A DNA stretch of 64,000 nt from RYN-230 sp963720645. Its GTDB lineage: Bacteria; Actinomycetota; Actinomycetes; Streptosporangiales; Streptosporangiaceae. The translations under genes were made by a program, and so were the position numbers. Positions 17,354 to 25,172 of the stretch are shown here, piece by piece. Within the stretch, counting starts at the first letter, position 1. The number at the start of each line of letters is the position of its first letter. The stretch spans positions 248,001 through 312,000 of the forward strand of contig CAVRFX010000026.1 of the NCBI GenBank assembly GCA_963720645.1. Reading direction: 5' to 3'. The notes under the pieces were generated by a model. That model was not told the origin of the DNA. It saw only the letters and a program-made list of their open reading frames with translations, and ran no database searches.

Positions 17354-18187
17354 GTGGCCGGCTGGGCCGCGCTCGCGGTCATGGCCGTGGCCCAGGTGGT
17401 TTCCTCCCGCTCCGGCCACCTGGAGATCTTCGTCACGGTGATCGTCGTGGCGCTGGCCGTGGCGAGCGTGTCGTTCACCGCCGTGGTCTGGGGCTGGCCG
17501 CGGGCGATGAGCGCGGCCGCCGCCGCGTTCGCGCTCGGGATGGCCGCGGAGTGGGCCGGGACCAGGACCGGGTTCCCGTTCGGCGGCTACCGCTACACGG
17601 GGCTGCTGCGCCCGGCCGCGGGCACCGTGCCACTGGTGGTCCCGCTGGCCTGGGCCGGGATGGGGCTGCCCGGCTACGCGGTCGGCGCCACCCTGGCCCG
17701 CCGCCGCGCCACGCGGATCGCCGCGGGGGCGGTCGCCCTGACCGCCTGGGACCTGTTCCTGGATCCGCAGATGATCGGCAACGGGTTCTGGCGCTGGGCG
17801 CATCCGGGCCCGTACCAGGGGGTGCCGCTCAGCAATTTCGCGGGCTGGCTGCTGGTGTCCGCCGCGGTCATGGCCGTGTTCGATGTCCTGCTCGGCACCG
17901 TCCCGCGCCCGGCCGTCCCGCGCCCGGCAGGCCCGGCCAGCCGGCCCGGGGGCCGGACCCAGGAACCAAGGCAGATAACGAAAACCAGCCCGGGGCTGCT
18001 CGCCACCTACTCCGTCATGGCCGTCATGGAAACGGCGGGGTTCGCGGTCATCTTCCGGCACGGGCGCGCGGTCGCGGTGGCCGGCGCGCTCGGCATGGGC
18101 ATCCCGGCCGCGCTGGCCTGGGCCCGCCGTATCCGCCGCCGGGGCCCGTCGTACCCGGAACCAAACGGGAGGAATGCAGCGCCATGA
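17354..18187 (+). CDS. Carotenoid biosynthesis membrane protein, CruF-like (DUF422)
   Basis: A polytopic membrane protein with about six to seven hydrophobic segments. The DUF422/CruF pattern is visible as TGFPFGGYRYTGLL, VPLVVPLAWAGMGLPGYAVG, ALTAWDLFLDPQMIGNGFWRW and GPYQGVPLSNFAGWLL, with the conserved Asp/Pro/Trp residues in the membrane. CruF adds water to the 1',2' double bond of acyclic or monocyclic carotenoids, producing the hydroxyl that is later glycosylated. The open frame extends up to ATG 17231, but its first 40 residues are Pro/Arg/Gly-rich filler overlapping a palindrome, so GTG 17354 (VAGWAALAVM) is preferred. It overlaps the next gene by ATGA. The family assignment is firm; the exact substrate is inferred. 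Confidence 0.82.
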   Translation: MAGWAALAVMAVAQVVSSRSGHLEIFVTVIVVALAVASVSFTAVVWGWPRAMSAAAAAFALGMAAEWAGTRTGFPFGGYRYTGLLRPAAGTVPLVVPLAWAGMGLPGYAVGATLARRRATRIAAGAVALTAWDLFLDPQMIGNGFWRWAHPGPYQGVPLSNFAGWLLVSAAVMAVFDVLLGTVPRPAVPRPAGPASRPGGRTQEPRQITKTSPGLLATYSVMAVMETAGFAVIFRHGRAVAVAGALGMGIPAALAWARRIRRRGPSYPEPNGRNAAP

Positions 18188-19710
18188 GCGATGTCGTGGT
18201 GATCGGCGGCGGCGTGGGCAGCATGGCCACCGCGATCCGGCTGGCCGCCCGGGGTCACCGGGTCCAGCTGTTCGAGCGCCGCCATGAGCTGGGCGGCAAG
18301 CTGACCGAACAGCGCCGGGACGGCTTCACGTTCGGGCTCGGCCCGTCCTTGCTGACCCTCCCTGACCTGTTCGGCGCGCTCGCCGCCGAGGCGGGCCGCA
18401 AGCTCGATGAGCTGGTGACCCTGACCGAGGTCGATCCGGTGTGCCGGTACCACTTCCCGGACGGCAGTGTCCTGGACGCGCGCAGTGACCCGGGCGCGAT
18501 GGCGGCTGAGGTGGAGCGGTTCTCGCCCGGGCAGGGCGAGGCGTGGCGGCGCTACTTCGCGTGGGGGGAACGGTGCTGGGCCGCGAGCGAGCGGGCTTTC
18601 CTGGCCGGCCCGCTGGACCTGGCCGGGCTGGCCCGCCGCCGGGCCAGCCTGTCCGACCTGTTCGCCAGCGCGCCCGGGCAGACGCTGGCCGGGCTGGCGG
18701 GCCGGTTCTTCACCGACCCGCGGCTGATCCAGTACGTGTGCCGGTACGCGACCTACTCCGGCTCGTCGCCCTACCTGGCGCCCGCGGCGGTGGGCTGCAT
18801 CCCGTACCTGGAGCATGCCCGGGGGGCGTGGTACGTGGAAGGCGGCCTGGCCCGGCTGCGGGACGCGCTGGCCCGGCTGCTGGCCGAGATGGGCGTGGTG
18901 GTGCACACGGGAGCCACGGTGTCCCAGGTCCTGGCCACCGACGGCCGCCCGGCACCGCGGCGGGCCCCGGGCTGGCCGGGCCGCGGCTGGCCGGGCGAGG
19001 GCCGGGCGGGCGGGGTGCTGGTCGCCGGGGAACGCGTTCCCGCGGACGTGGTGGTGTGCGGCGCGGACTCGGCCCGGCTGTACCGGGATCTGTGCCCGTC
19101 CCGGCCCATGCGCCGCCGGATCGCCCGGATCGGGCCGTCGTCGTCGGGCTTCCTGGTGCTGGCCGGCGTCCGCGGGCGGACCTCCGGGCTCGCGCACCAC
19201 AACGTCATCTTCTCCGCGGACTACCGTGAGGAGTTCGCGGACATCTTCGACCGCCGCCGGCCGCCCGCCGACCCGACCATCTACGTAGGCTGCCCGGCGG
19301 CCGGGGACCCGGCCACAGCCCCGCCCGGGCACGAGAACCTCACGCTCCTGGTCAACGTCCCGGCCGCGAGCCCGCGGACCTGGGGCCGGTCCGCCGAGGA
19401 CTACCAGGAACTGCTGCTGGACAAGCTGTCCGCCGCGGGTGTCGGCGTGCGCGGGCGGGTGCTGTTCACCGAGACGCTGACCCCCGCCGACCTCGAGCGC
19501 CGGTACGACGGCTGGCGGGGCTCGATCTACGGCACCTCGCACAACGGCCGGCTCGCCCCGTTCCGCCGTCCCGGCAACCGCGGCCCGCTCGCCGGGCTGT
19601 ACCTGGTCGGCGGGTCGGTGCACCCGGGGGGCGGGCTGCCGCTGGTCGTCATCGGGTCCCGCATCGTGGCGGATCTGGTTACCGAGGACCTCGCCACCGG
19701 GAGGATCTGA
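18184..19710 (+). CDS. FAD-dependent carotenoid desaturase, CrtI/CrtD family
   Basis: 508 residues. The N-terminal FAD-binding motif is VVVIGGGVGSMATAIRLA with FERRHELGGKL following, then FTFGLGPSLLTLPDLF, a typical CrtI/CrtD substrate-side motif, and a C-terminal FAD motif GLYLVGGSVHPGGGLPLV. An extra Gly/Trp/Arg loop (WPGRGWPGEGRAGG) interrupts the middle. ATG 18184 overlaps the CruF-like stop and has GGAGG ahead. As a separate crtI is present in the crtE operon, this second enzyme is more likely a CrtD-like desaturase or a CrtO-like oxidase acting on the hydrated end group; sequence alone does not decide. Confidence 0.85.
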   Translation: MSDVVVIGGGVGSMATAIRLAARGHRVQLFERRHELGGKLTEQRRDGFTFGLGPSLLTLPDLFGALAAEAGRKLDELVTLTEVDPVCRYHFPDGSVLDARSDPGAMAAEVERFSPGQGEAWRRYFAWGERCWAASERAFLAGPLDLAGLARRRASLSDLFASAPGQTLAGLAGRFFTDPRLIQYVCRYATYSGSSPYLAPAAVGCIPYLEHARGAWYVEGGLARLRDALARLLAEMGVVVHTGATVSQVLATDGRPAPRRAPGWPGRGWPGEGRAGGVLVAGERVPADVVVCGADSARLYRDLCPSRPMRRRIARIGPSSSGFLVLAGVRGRTSGLAHHNVIFSADYREEFADIFDRRRPPADPTIYVGCPAAGDPATAPPGHENLTLLVNVPAASPRTWGRSAEDYQELLLDKLSAAGVGVRGRVLFTETLTPADLERRYDGWRGSIYGTSHNGRLAPFRRPGNRGPLAGLYLVGGSVHPGGGLPLVVIGSRIVADLVTEDLATGRI

Positions 19711-19712
19711 CG

Positions 19713-20930
19713 ATGAGGCTCCTGACGGCCGCCCAGGCCGCCGCCGCGGCCGTGGTGGCGGCCCGGCTGGCCCGGGGCCGCAGAATGCAGCCGCCGCTCC
19801 AGGCCAGGGTGCTGCCGGCCGGCCTGACGGTGTCGGCCGTCATCCCGGCCCGCGATGAGGCAGCCCGGATCGGCCCCTGCGTGATCGCGGCCCGCGCCGA
19901 CCCGGGGATCACCGAGGTGATCGTGGTGGACGACGAGTCCGCGGATGGCACCGCCGCGGTGGCGGCCCGGGCCGGGGCCCGGGTCATCCCTGGCCGCCCG
20001 CTGCCGCCCGGCTGGGTCGGTAAGCAGTGGGCGCTGCAGCAGGGCCTGGAGGTGGCGTCGGGTGAGTACGTGCTCACCCTGGACGCCGACGCGCGGCCGC
20101 GGCCCGGGCTGGCCGGCGCGCTGGTCACGGCGGCCGCCGGGGGGCCTTTCGACCTGGTCAGCGCCGGCCCCCGGTTCGTCTGCGACAGCGCCGCCGAGCA
20201 GGCCCTGCACGCAGCCATGCTGGCCACCCTGGTCTACCGGTTCGGCCCGATCGGCCCGGCCCGCCCGCCCCGCCCGGGCCGGGTGGTGGTCAACGGGCAG
20301 TGCCTGCTGGCCCGCCGGGCCGGGCTGGCCGCCGCGGGCGGCTTCGAGCCGGTCCGCGCGCACCTGACCGACGACATCGCACTGGCCCGGCACCTGGCCC
20401 GGCGTGGCTGGCGGATCGGCTTCCTCGACGGGCGTGACCTGCTGGAGGTGGACATGCACGCGTCGGTGGCCGAGGTGTGGCGGGAGTGGGGCCGGTCGCT
20501 GCCGATGACCGACGTCAGCAGTCCCGCGGGGCAGGCCGCGGACCTGGCCGTGCTCGGGCTGACCACGGCACTGCCGCTGGCCCGGCTGGCGGCTGGCCGG
20601 CCGACCGTGCTGGACCTCGGCCTGCTCACGATGCGGGTGTCGCTGCTCGTCCCGCTGCGGCGCTGCTACACGTCGCCGGGGCCGGGACTGTACTGCTCGC
20701 CGCTGGCCGACCTGGCCGCGCTCATCCGGATGACGGGCGGGACGATTCGGCCGGTGCGGTCATGGCGGGGCCGCCGCTATCCGGTGCCGCGGGCGCCGTC
20801 GGCCCGGCGGGCGCCGCGCCGGCCCGGCGCGCCGGCTGACCCGCCGCGGCCGGGTGCGGGGCGCCCGGGCGCGGGCGGGCCTTCCGGTGCCGGGCGGCCA
20901 GCGCGGCCATCACGAACCGCACCCCGATGA
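19713..20930 (+). CDS. Family-2 glycosyltransferase, CruC/CruG-like
   Basis: 405 residues with a short hydrophobic N-terminus and the GT2 core: VSAVIPARDEAARIGPCV, VIVVDDESADGTAAVA, YVLTLDADARPRPG (DxD), then NGQCLLARRAGL and HLTDDIALARHLARRGWRIG. It begins two bases after the desaturase stop. Together with the CruF-like hydratase upstream it recalls the CruF-CruG pair that hydrates and then glycosylates carotenoids in cyanobacteria, so sugar transfer to a carotenoid hydroxyl is the likely job. The last 55 residues are Pro/Arg/Gly-rich and lie antisense to the end of the PlsY-like gene. The sugar donor is unknown. Confidence 0.8.
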   Translation: MRLLTAAQAAAAAVVAARLARGRRMQPPLQARVLPAGLTVSAVIPARDEAARIGPCVIAARADPGITEVIVVDDESADGTAAVAARAGARVIPGRPLPPGWVGKQWALQQGLEVASGEYVLTLDADARPRPGLAGALVTAAAGGPFDLVSAGPRFVCDSAAEQALHAAMLATLVYRFGPIGPARPPRPGRVVVNGQCLLARRAGLAAAGGFEPVRAHLTDDIALARHLARRGWRIGFLDGRDLLEVDMHASVAEVWREWGRSLPMTDVSSPAGQAADLAVLGLTTALPLARLAAGRPTVLDLGLLTMRVSLLVPLRRCYTSPGPGLYCSPLADLAALIRMTGGTIRPVRSWRGRRYPVPRAPSARRAPRRPGAPADPPRPGAGRPGAGGPSGAGRPARPSRTAPR

Positions 20931-21472
20931 GCGACATCAGCGCGCCGGTGGCCGCGACCTCGAAGGGCCGGCGTGAAGATCAGCTGGAGGAACGGGGCCG
21001 CGAACACCCCGGTCCTGGCGCCCACGGCGAAGGAGCGGGTGAACAGGGCCACCCCGGCGCACAAGGCGATGCCCAGGGCGAAGGCGGGCGGGCAGATAAC
21101 CGCGAACCCGCCGGCGAACGTGAGCACGCTGCGGCCGCCGTGCAGCCGGGCGAAGACCGGCCACGCGTGGCCGATCATGGCCGCCGCGACGGCCGCGTAC
21201 ACGAGGGCCGCACCCTGGGGCGCCCCGGCGCCGAGCAGCCCATGGGCGAGGGCGACCCCCAGCAGCCCGGCCGCGGTCCCCTTCAGCGTGTCCCCGGCCA
21301 GCACCGGGACGGCACCTGCCCAGCCCAGCTGGTCCTTCATGTTCCAGAAGCCCGGGTTCCCGTCCCCTACCTGGCGCGGGTCGAACCCCCGGGCGCGGCC
21401 GGCCAGCACCGCGACCGGAACCGAGCCCAGCAGGTAGCCGCCGAGCGCGGCCGCCACCCAGGAGTCAATCAT
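20722..21472 (-). CDS. PlsY-like membrane acyltransferase, diverged (frame break near 20965)
   Basis: About 250 residues with at least five membrane segments. The start MIDSWVAAALGGYLLGSVPVAVLAG is the PlsY N-terminus. PlsY uses acyl-phosphate to acylate glycerol-3-phosphate. Its first substrate motif, normally G-S-G-N-x-G-A-T-N, reads GDGNPGFWNM here; its second, normally K-G-G-K-G-V-A-T, reads HGGRSVLT. Both changes point to a different acceptor. The frame breaks after LQLIFTPAL; the continuation ALMSLIGVRFVMAALAARHRKARP runs to 20722 in the next frame. ATG 21472 has AGAGG close by and shares bases with the start of the opposite gene. It sits inside the carotenoid locus with a plsX gene nearby, suggesting acylation of a carotenoid glycoside (inference). 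Confidence 0.78.
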
Positions 21473-22166
21473 GATCGCCTCTTTCCACCTCACCAGGTTC
21501 CCGCGCGAGCACGCCACGCGCGCGATCAGCCGGATGGCCTTCGACCGGCCGGTCCTGGCCCGGACCGCCGGGCTGCGGTTCTGGCGGTTGCTCGGCACCG
21601 CGCGGGGCAACGCGATGAGCCTGAGCGCCGACCTGCGCCGCTGGGCCATGTTCGCGGTCTGGCAGGACGAGGCGGCGCTGGACAGCTTCCTGGCGCAGTC
21701 GGCCATCGCGGCGGAATGGCGGTCCGCCGGCCAGGAGAGCTGGACGGTCCGGCTCCGCTACGCGGGCGGGCACGGCCAGTGGGGCGGCCGCGATCCGTTC
21801 GCGGGCATGACCCCCGAGGCGCTGGCCCCCGGTCAGACGGTGGCCGTGCTGACCCGGGCGTCGATCAGGCCCCGGCAGCTGGCCCGTTTCTACCGCGCGG
21901 TACCCGCGGTGGACCGGGCCCTCGCGGGCGCGGACGGGTGCCTGCGCGCGGTGGGCATCGGCGAATGGCCGCTCGCCCGGCAGGCCACGTTCAGCCTGTG
22001 GCGGGACACCGGCGCGGTGCGCGGCTTCGCGTACGCGGGCGGCACGCACGCCGCGGTGATCGCCCGCACCCGCAAGGAGGGCTGGTTTTCCGAGGAGTGC
22101 TTCGCCCGGTTCGTCCCGTACGGCTCGCAGGGCTCCTGGGACGGCGCCGACCCGTTCGCCGCCTGA
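21471..22166 (+). CDS. Spheroidene monooxygenase-like protein, CrtA family
   Basis: 231 residues. The start MIASFHLTRFPREHATRAIS, then ARTAGLRFWRLLGTARG, MFAVWQDEAALDSFL and GEWPLARQATFSLWRD match the CrtA-like family annotated beside carotenoid genes. CrtA introduces keto groups at C-2 of acyclic carotenoids in purple bacteria, which would fit a pathway with a CruF-like hydratase and no cyclase. The start ATG 21471 is conserved-looking and overlaps the start of the PlsY-like gene by two bases in the opposite direction, so its ribosome-binding site must lie within that gene. It ends 5 bases before the convergent plsX stop. Confidence 0.75.
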   Translation: MIASFHLTRFPREHATRAISRMAFDRPVLARTAGLRFWRLLGTARGNAMSLSADLRRWAMFAVWQDEAALDSFLAQSAIAAEWRSAGQESWTVRLRYAGGHGQWGGRDPFAGMTPEALAPGQTVAVLTRASIRPRQLARFYRAVPAVDRALAGADGCLRAVGIGEWPLARQATFSLWRDTGAVRGFAYAGGTHAAVIARTRKEGWFSEECFARFVPYGSQGSWDGADPFAA

Positions 22167-22171
22167 GCGGT

Positions 22172-23188
22172 TCACGACAAGGCGCTGGCTGGTGAGCCGG
22201 CGACCGCCTGGCCGACCTGCCCGGCGATTCCGGCCCGGGCCAGCACCCGGGCCAGCAGGCAGGCCCGGGTGATGGCCCGGGCCCGGGCCGAGCCGTGCGC
22301 GATGACCACGGTGCCACCCAGGCCCAGCAGGACCGCCCCGCCCTGCGTGTCCGCGTCGAACCGTTCGGCCAGGCGGCGCAGCCGGCCCCGGTTGGCGAAC
22401 TGGGCCACCGCCCCGGCCGGCCCGGCGGCCAGCGCGGCGCGGGTCTCGGTGACCGCGAGGCGCAGGCTGCCCTCGATCGCCTTGAGGGTCACATTGCCGG
22501 TGAAACCGTCGGTGACCACGACGTCCACGCCCCCGGACAGCACGTCACGCCCCTCCACGTTGCCGGTGAACCTGACCGGCGCCGCGCAGAGCAGGGGCTG
22601 GGCCCGGCGGGCCAGCCGGTTGCCCTTGCCCGGCTCGGAGCCGATCGTCAGCAGGCCCACCTCGGGCGACTCAAGGCCCAGGACCGCCCGGGCGTAGCGC
22701 GATCCGAGCACCGCGAACTGGGCCAGCATCTCCGGGGTGGGGTCGGCGGTGGCCCCGGCGTCCAGCAGCACCGTGCCCGGCCCGGCCGTCGGCAGCAGCA
22801 CCGCGATAGCGGGCCGGAGCACGCCGGGCGCGCAGCCGAGCGTCGCCACCGCGGTGGCGACGGTGCCGCCCGTCGAGCCCGCGGACACCAGGGCGCCAGC
22901 CTGCCCGCTGGCGACCAGCCTGCAGGCGACCGCCGCGCTGGTGCCGGGCAGCCCGCCCATCCGCACGCCGCTATCCCCCATCGGGATGACCTCTGCCGCG
23001 TGCACGATCTCGATGTCGGCCGCCGCGCCCTGCTCGGCCAGCAGCGGACGCAACGTCCCGGTGTCCCCGGCCAGGACGACCCGGACCCCGTGCTCGCGCA
23101 CCGCCGCGACCGCTCCCGCCACCTGCTCGCGCGGAGCGTGGTCGCCACCCATGGCGTCCAGGACGATGGGTGCGTCAGATCCCGGCAT
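22172..23188 (-). CDS. PlsX-like phosphate acyltransferase in the carotenoid operon
   Basis: PlsX converts acyl-ACP and phosphate to acyl-phosphate, the donor used by PlsY. At 338 residues the length is normal. VLDAMGGDHAPREQVAG, GDSGVRMGGLPGTSAAVA, VVVTDGFTGNVTLKAIEGS and GAVLLGLGGTVVIAHGSA are recognisable. The usual S-A-G-N-T-G-A motif reads SAGSTGG, so it is a diverged copy. ATG 23188 follows GAGGAGGG, 35 bases after the merR stop, making it the last gene of the crtE-crtI-crtB-merR-plsX unit. Housekeeping plsX normally neighbours rpmF, fab or rnc genes, which are absent here. A dedicated role with the PlsY-like gene 0.7 kb away is inferred. Confidence 0.83.
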   Translation of the reverse strand: MPGSDAPIVLDAMGGDHAPREQVAGAVAAVREHGVRVVLAGDTGTLRPLLAEQGAAADIEIVHAAEVIPMGDSGVRMGGLPGTSAAVACRLVASGQAGALVSAGSTGGTVATAVATLGCAPGVLRPAIAVLLPTAGPGTVLLDAGATADPTPEMLAQFAVLGSRYARAVLGLESPEVGLLTIGSEPGKGNRLARRAQPLLCAAPVRFTGNVEGRDVLSGGVDVVVTDGFTGNVTLKAIEGSLRLAVTETRAALAAGPAGAVAQFANRGRLRRLAERFDADTQGGAVLLGLGGTVVIAHGSARARAITRACLLARVLARAGIAGQVGQAVAGSPASALS

Positions 23189-23223
23189 CGGCCCTCCTCT
23201 GCGGGCGTTTGGTGGGCTGTGAT

Positions 23224-24114
23224 CTATCCATCCGGCGCGAACGCGGAGCTGGCCACCTCGTCAGCGGCCTCCTCCAGTGCGCCGGCCAGGCGCACCGCGG
23301 GGGGCAGCGTCCGGTTCCGCCATCCAGGACCGCCGAGCACGATCCGCGGCCCGGCGGGCAGGTTCTCCAGGAGGCCGGGCTGGGCGGTCGCCGGCACCTG
23401 GGACCAGACGAACACCCCGGCGGGCCGGACGGTCCTGACCGTGTGGGCCAGCGCCTGCCGGGGCACCCGGCCGCCGAGCTGGCGTACGTCCACGCGCCGC
23501 CCGGCCAGCTCGGCCTGCAGCGCGTACACCGGCAGCACGTGCTGCTCCTCTTCCGCGCAGGCCAGGACGACGGGGCGGATCGTGTGGGCGGGCGGCGCCA
23601 GGGTGATCACCGCGAGCAACGTGGTGAGCAGCGAACCGGACAGCATGTGCTCGACCGACACATGCCCGGCGGCGGCGGGATCGTTGGCGCCGAGTTCCCG
23701 CAGCGCGGGAACGGCCAGGCCCTGCCAGGCGGCCATGACCCCGTGCCGGGCGAAGGCGTCGCCGAGCATCGAGCACAGCAGCGGCGCGTCCAGGCGCACC
23801 GCGGCCCGGATCAGCAGCGCGGGCGAGATCATGGCGTCCGCGGGAGCATGCCCGGCCGGGCCTCCGGCCGCCAGCGCGGCCAGCCCGGCGGCCTGGGCGG
23901 GGGGCACGCCGGTTTCCACCAGGGTCCGCATGGCCCGCAGCCGGATCAGGTCGTCCGGGGTGTAGCGGCGGTGCCCGCCGGTGCTGCGGCCCGATGGGCC
24001 GATCCCGTGCCGGCGCTCCCAGGTCCGCAGGGTGGCGGCGGGGATGCCGAGCTGCCGGGCGGCGCCGCTCACCGTAAACACCGGCCCGGGCGGGGAGGCC
24101 GCGGCCGAGCTCAC
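23224..24114 (-). CDS. Second MerR-type regulator with B12-binding-like domain
   Basis: 296 residues. The MerR helix-turn-helix (FTVSGAARQLGIPAATLRTWERRHGIG, HRRYTPDDLIRLRAM) is followed directly by the helical and Rossmann modules, without the long linker of its paralogue. The VEH pair (about residue 153) and the EEEQH segment (about 186) are retained, but the Trp that precedes EH by nine residues in CarH is absent (PAAAGHVSVEH preceded by Asp). The lower-ligand His may therefore bind cobalamin, while the adenosyl-sensing pocket is altered. GTG 24114 overlaps the crtB stop by GTGA. Being inside the crt operon, it probably regulates that operon. Confidence 0.82.
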   Translation of the reverse strand: MSSAAASPPGPVFTVSGAARQLGIPAATLRTWERRHGIGPSGRSTGGHRRYTPDDLIRLRAMRTLVETGVPPAQAAGLAALAAGGPAGHAPADAMISPALLIRAAVRLDAPLLCSMLGDAFARHGVMAAWQGLAVPALRELGANDPAAAGHVSVEHMLSGSLLTTLLAVITLAPPAHTIRPVVLACAEEEQHVLPVYALQAELAGRRVDVRQLGGRVPRQALAHTVRTVRPAGVFVWSQVPATAQPGLLENLPAGPRIVLGGPGWRNRTLPPAVRLAGALEEAADEVASSAFAPDG

Positions 24115-25172
24115 GATCCGGGCAGTCTGACGTCGACCTGCCGCTCGCGCCGCGCGGCGCGGGCGGCGGAGGTGAGGTGACGGGCGAAGATCGCGGCCCG
24201 GCGGCGGCGGGACAGCCGGACCCGGCCGCGCAGGACCTGGTAGTCGCGGCGTTCCAGCTCGTCCAGGATGCCGCCGTAGAGTTCCAGCGCGGCCCGGATG
24301 CAGGGCTGGGAGGACGGCGCGAGCAGCTCCACGCCGGGCAGCGCGGCGCGGTAGTGGGCGCGGGCCCGGGCGCACTCGAACGCGAGCAGGTTCCGGACCG
24401 CGGCGGTGGGTTCCGGGCGGGCCAGGTCCGCCGGTGCCACCCCGAACCGGTCCAGGTCCGCGGCGGGGAGGTAGATCCGGCCGCGGCGCAGATCCTCGCC
24501 GACGTCCCGGACGAAGTTGGTGAGCTGGAAGGCCAGGCCAAGCTGGCGGGCCGGCTCACGGGCCCGGGCCGGGTCGGCGGACTCCAGCACGGGCAGCATC
24601 ATGGTGCCGATCGCCGCGGCGGACCCCTCCATGTACCCGAGCAGGTGGTCGTAGCTGGCGTACGACGTCACCGTGAGGTCCATGGCCATCGAGGTCAGGA
24701 ACGCCCGGAAATCGGCCTCGTCGATGCCGAACGAGCGGACCGTGTGCACCACCGCGGCCAGCACCGGGTCGTCGCAGCGGCCTGCCCGCAGGTACCCGAA
24801 GAACCGCTCGCCCCAGTCCGCCAGGGCCAGGGCACGCTGCGCCGGGCTCAGGCCGTTGCCCAGATCGTCCACGATCTCATCGGCGTACCGCGCGAAGCCG
24901 TAGAGCGCGTGGACGTGCGGGCGCTTCCAGTCCGGCAACAGCCTGGTCGCCAGGTAGTAGGAGGTGCCGTGGCGGCGGTTCAGCTGGCGGCAGCGCTCAT
25001 ACGCGGCGGTCAGGGTGGCCAGGCCGGGGGCGGCAGGCGGGACGGCGGAGGCCGGGCCGGCCGGGCCCTGCTCGCCGGGGCCCGGGCCAGGCTCGCTCAG
25101 GCCCGGCCGGGGCGCAGCCGCCACCCGGGCGGCCCGCCGCTGCCCGTGCGGCGCCTCGCTCAGCTCGGTCAT
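24111..25172 (-). CDS. crtB: Phytoene synthase
   Basis: It condenses two GGPP molecules to phytoene. Both Asp-rich motifs are intact: YADEIVDDLG at about residue 96 and FVRDVGEDLRRGRIYLP at about residue 215, along with the N-terminal GTSYYLATRLLP and PHVHALYGFAR. The first 45 residues are an Ala/Gly/Pro-rich extension. ATG 25172 overlaps the crtI stop (ATGA), and its own stop overlaps the merR start (GTGA), so translation is coupled on both sides. Confidence 0.95.
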   Translation of the reverse strand: MTELSEAPHGQRRAARVAAAPRPGLSEPGPGPGEQGPAGPASAVPPAAPGLATLTAAYERCRQLNRRHGTSYYLATRLLPDWKRPHVHALYGFARYADEIVDDLGNGLSPAQRALALADWGERFFGYLRAGRCDDPVLAAVVHTVRSFGIDEADFRAFLTSMAMDLTVTSYASYDHLLGYMEGSAAAIGTMMLPVLESADPARAREPARQLGLAFQLTNFVRDVGEDLRRGRIYLPAADLDRFGVAPADLARPEPTAAVRNLLAFECARARAHYRAALPGVELLAPSSQPCIRAALELYGGILDELERRDYQVLRGRVRLSRRRRAAIFARHLTSAARAARRERQVDVRLPGS

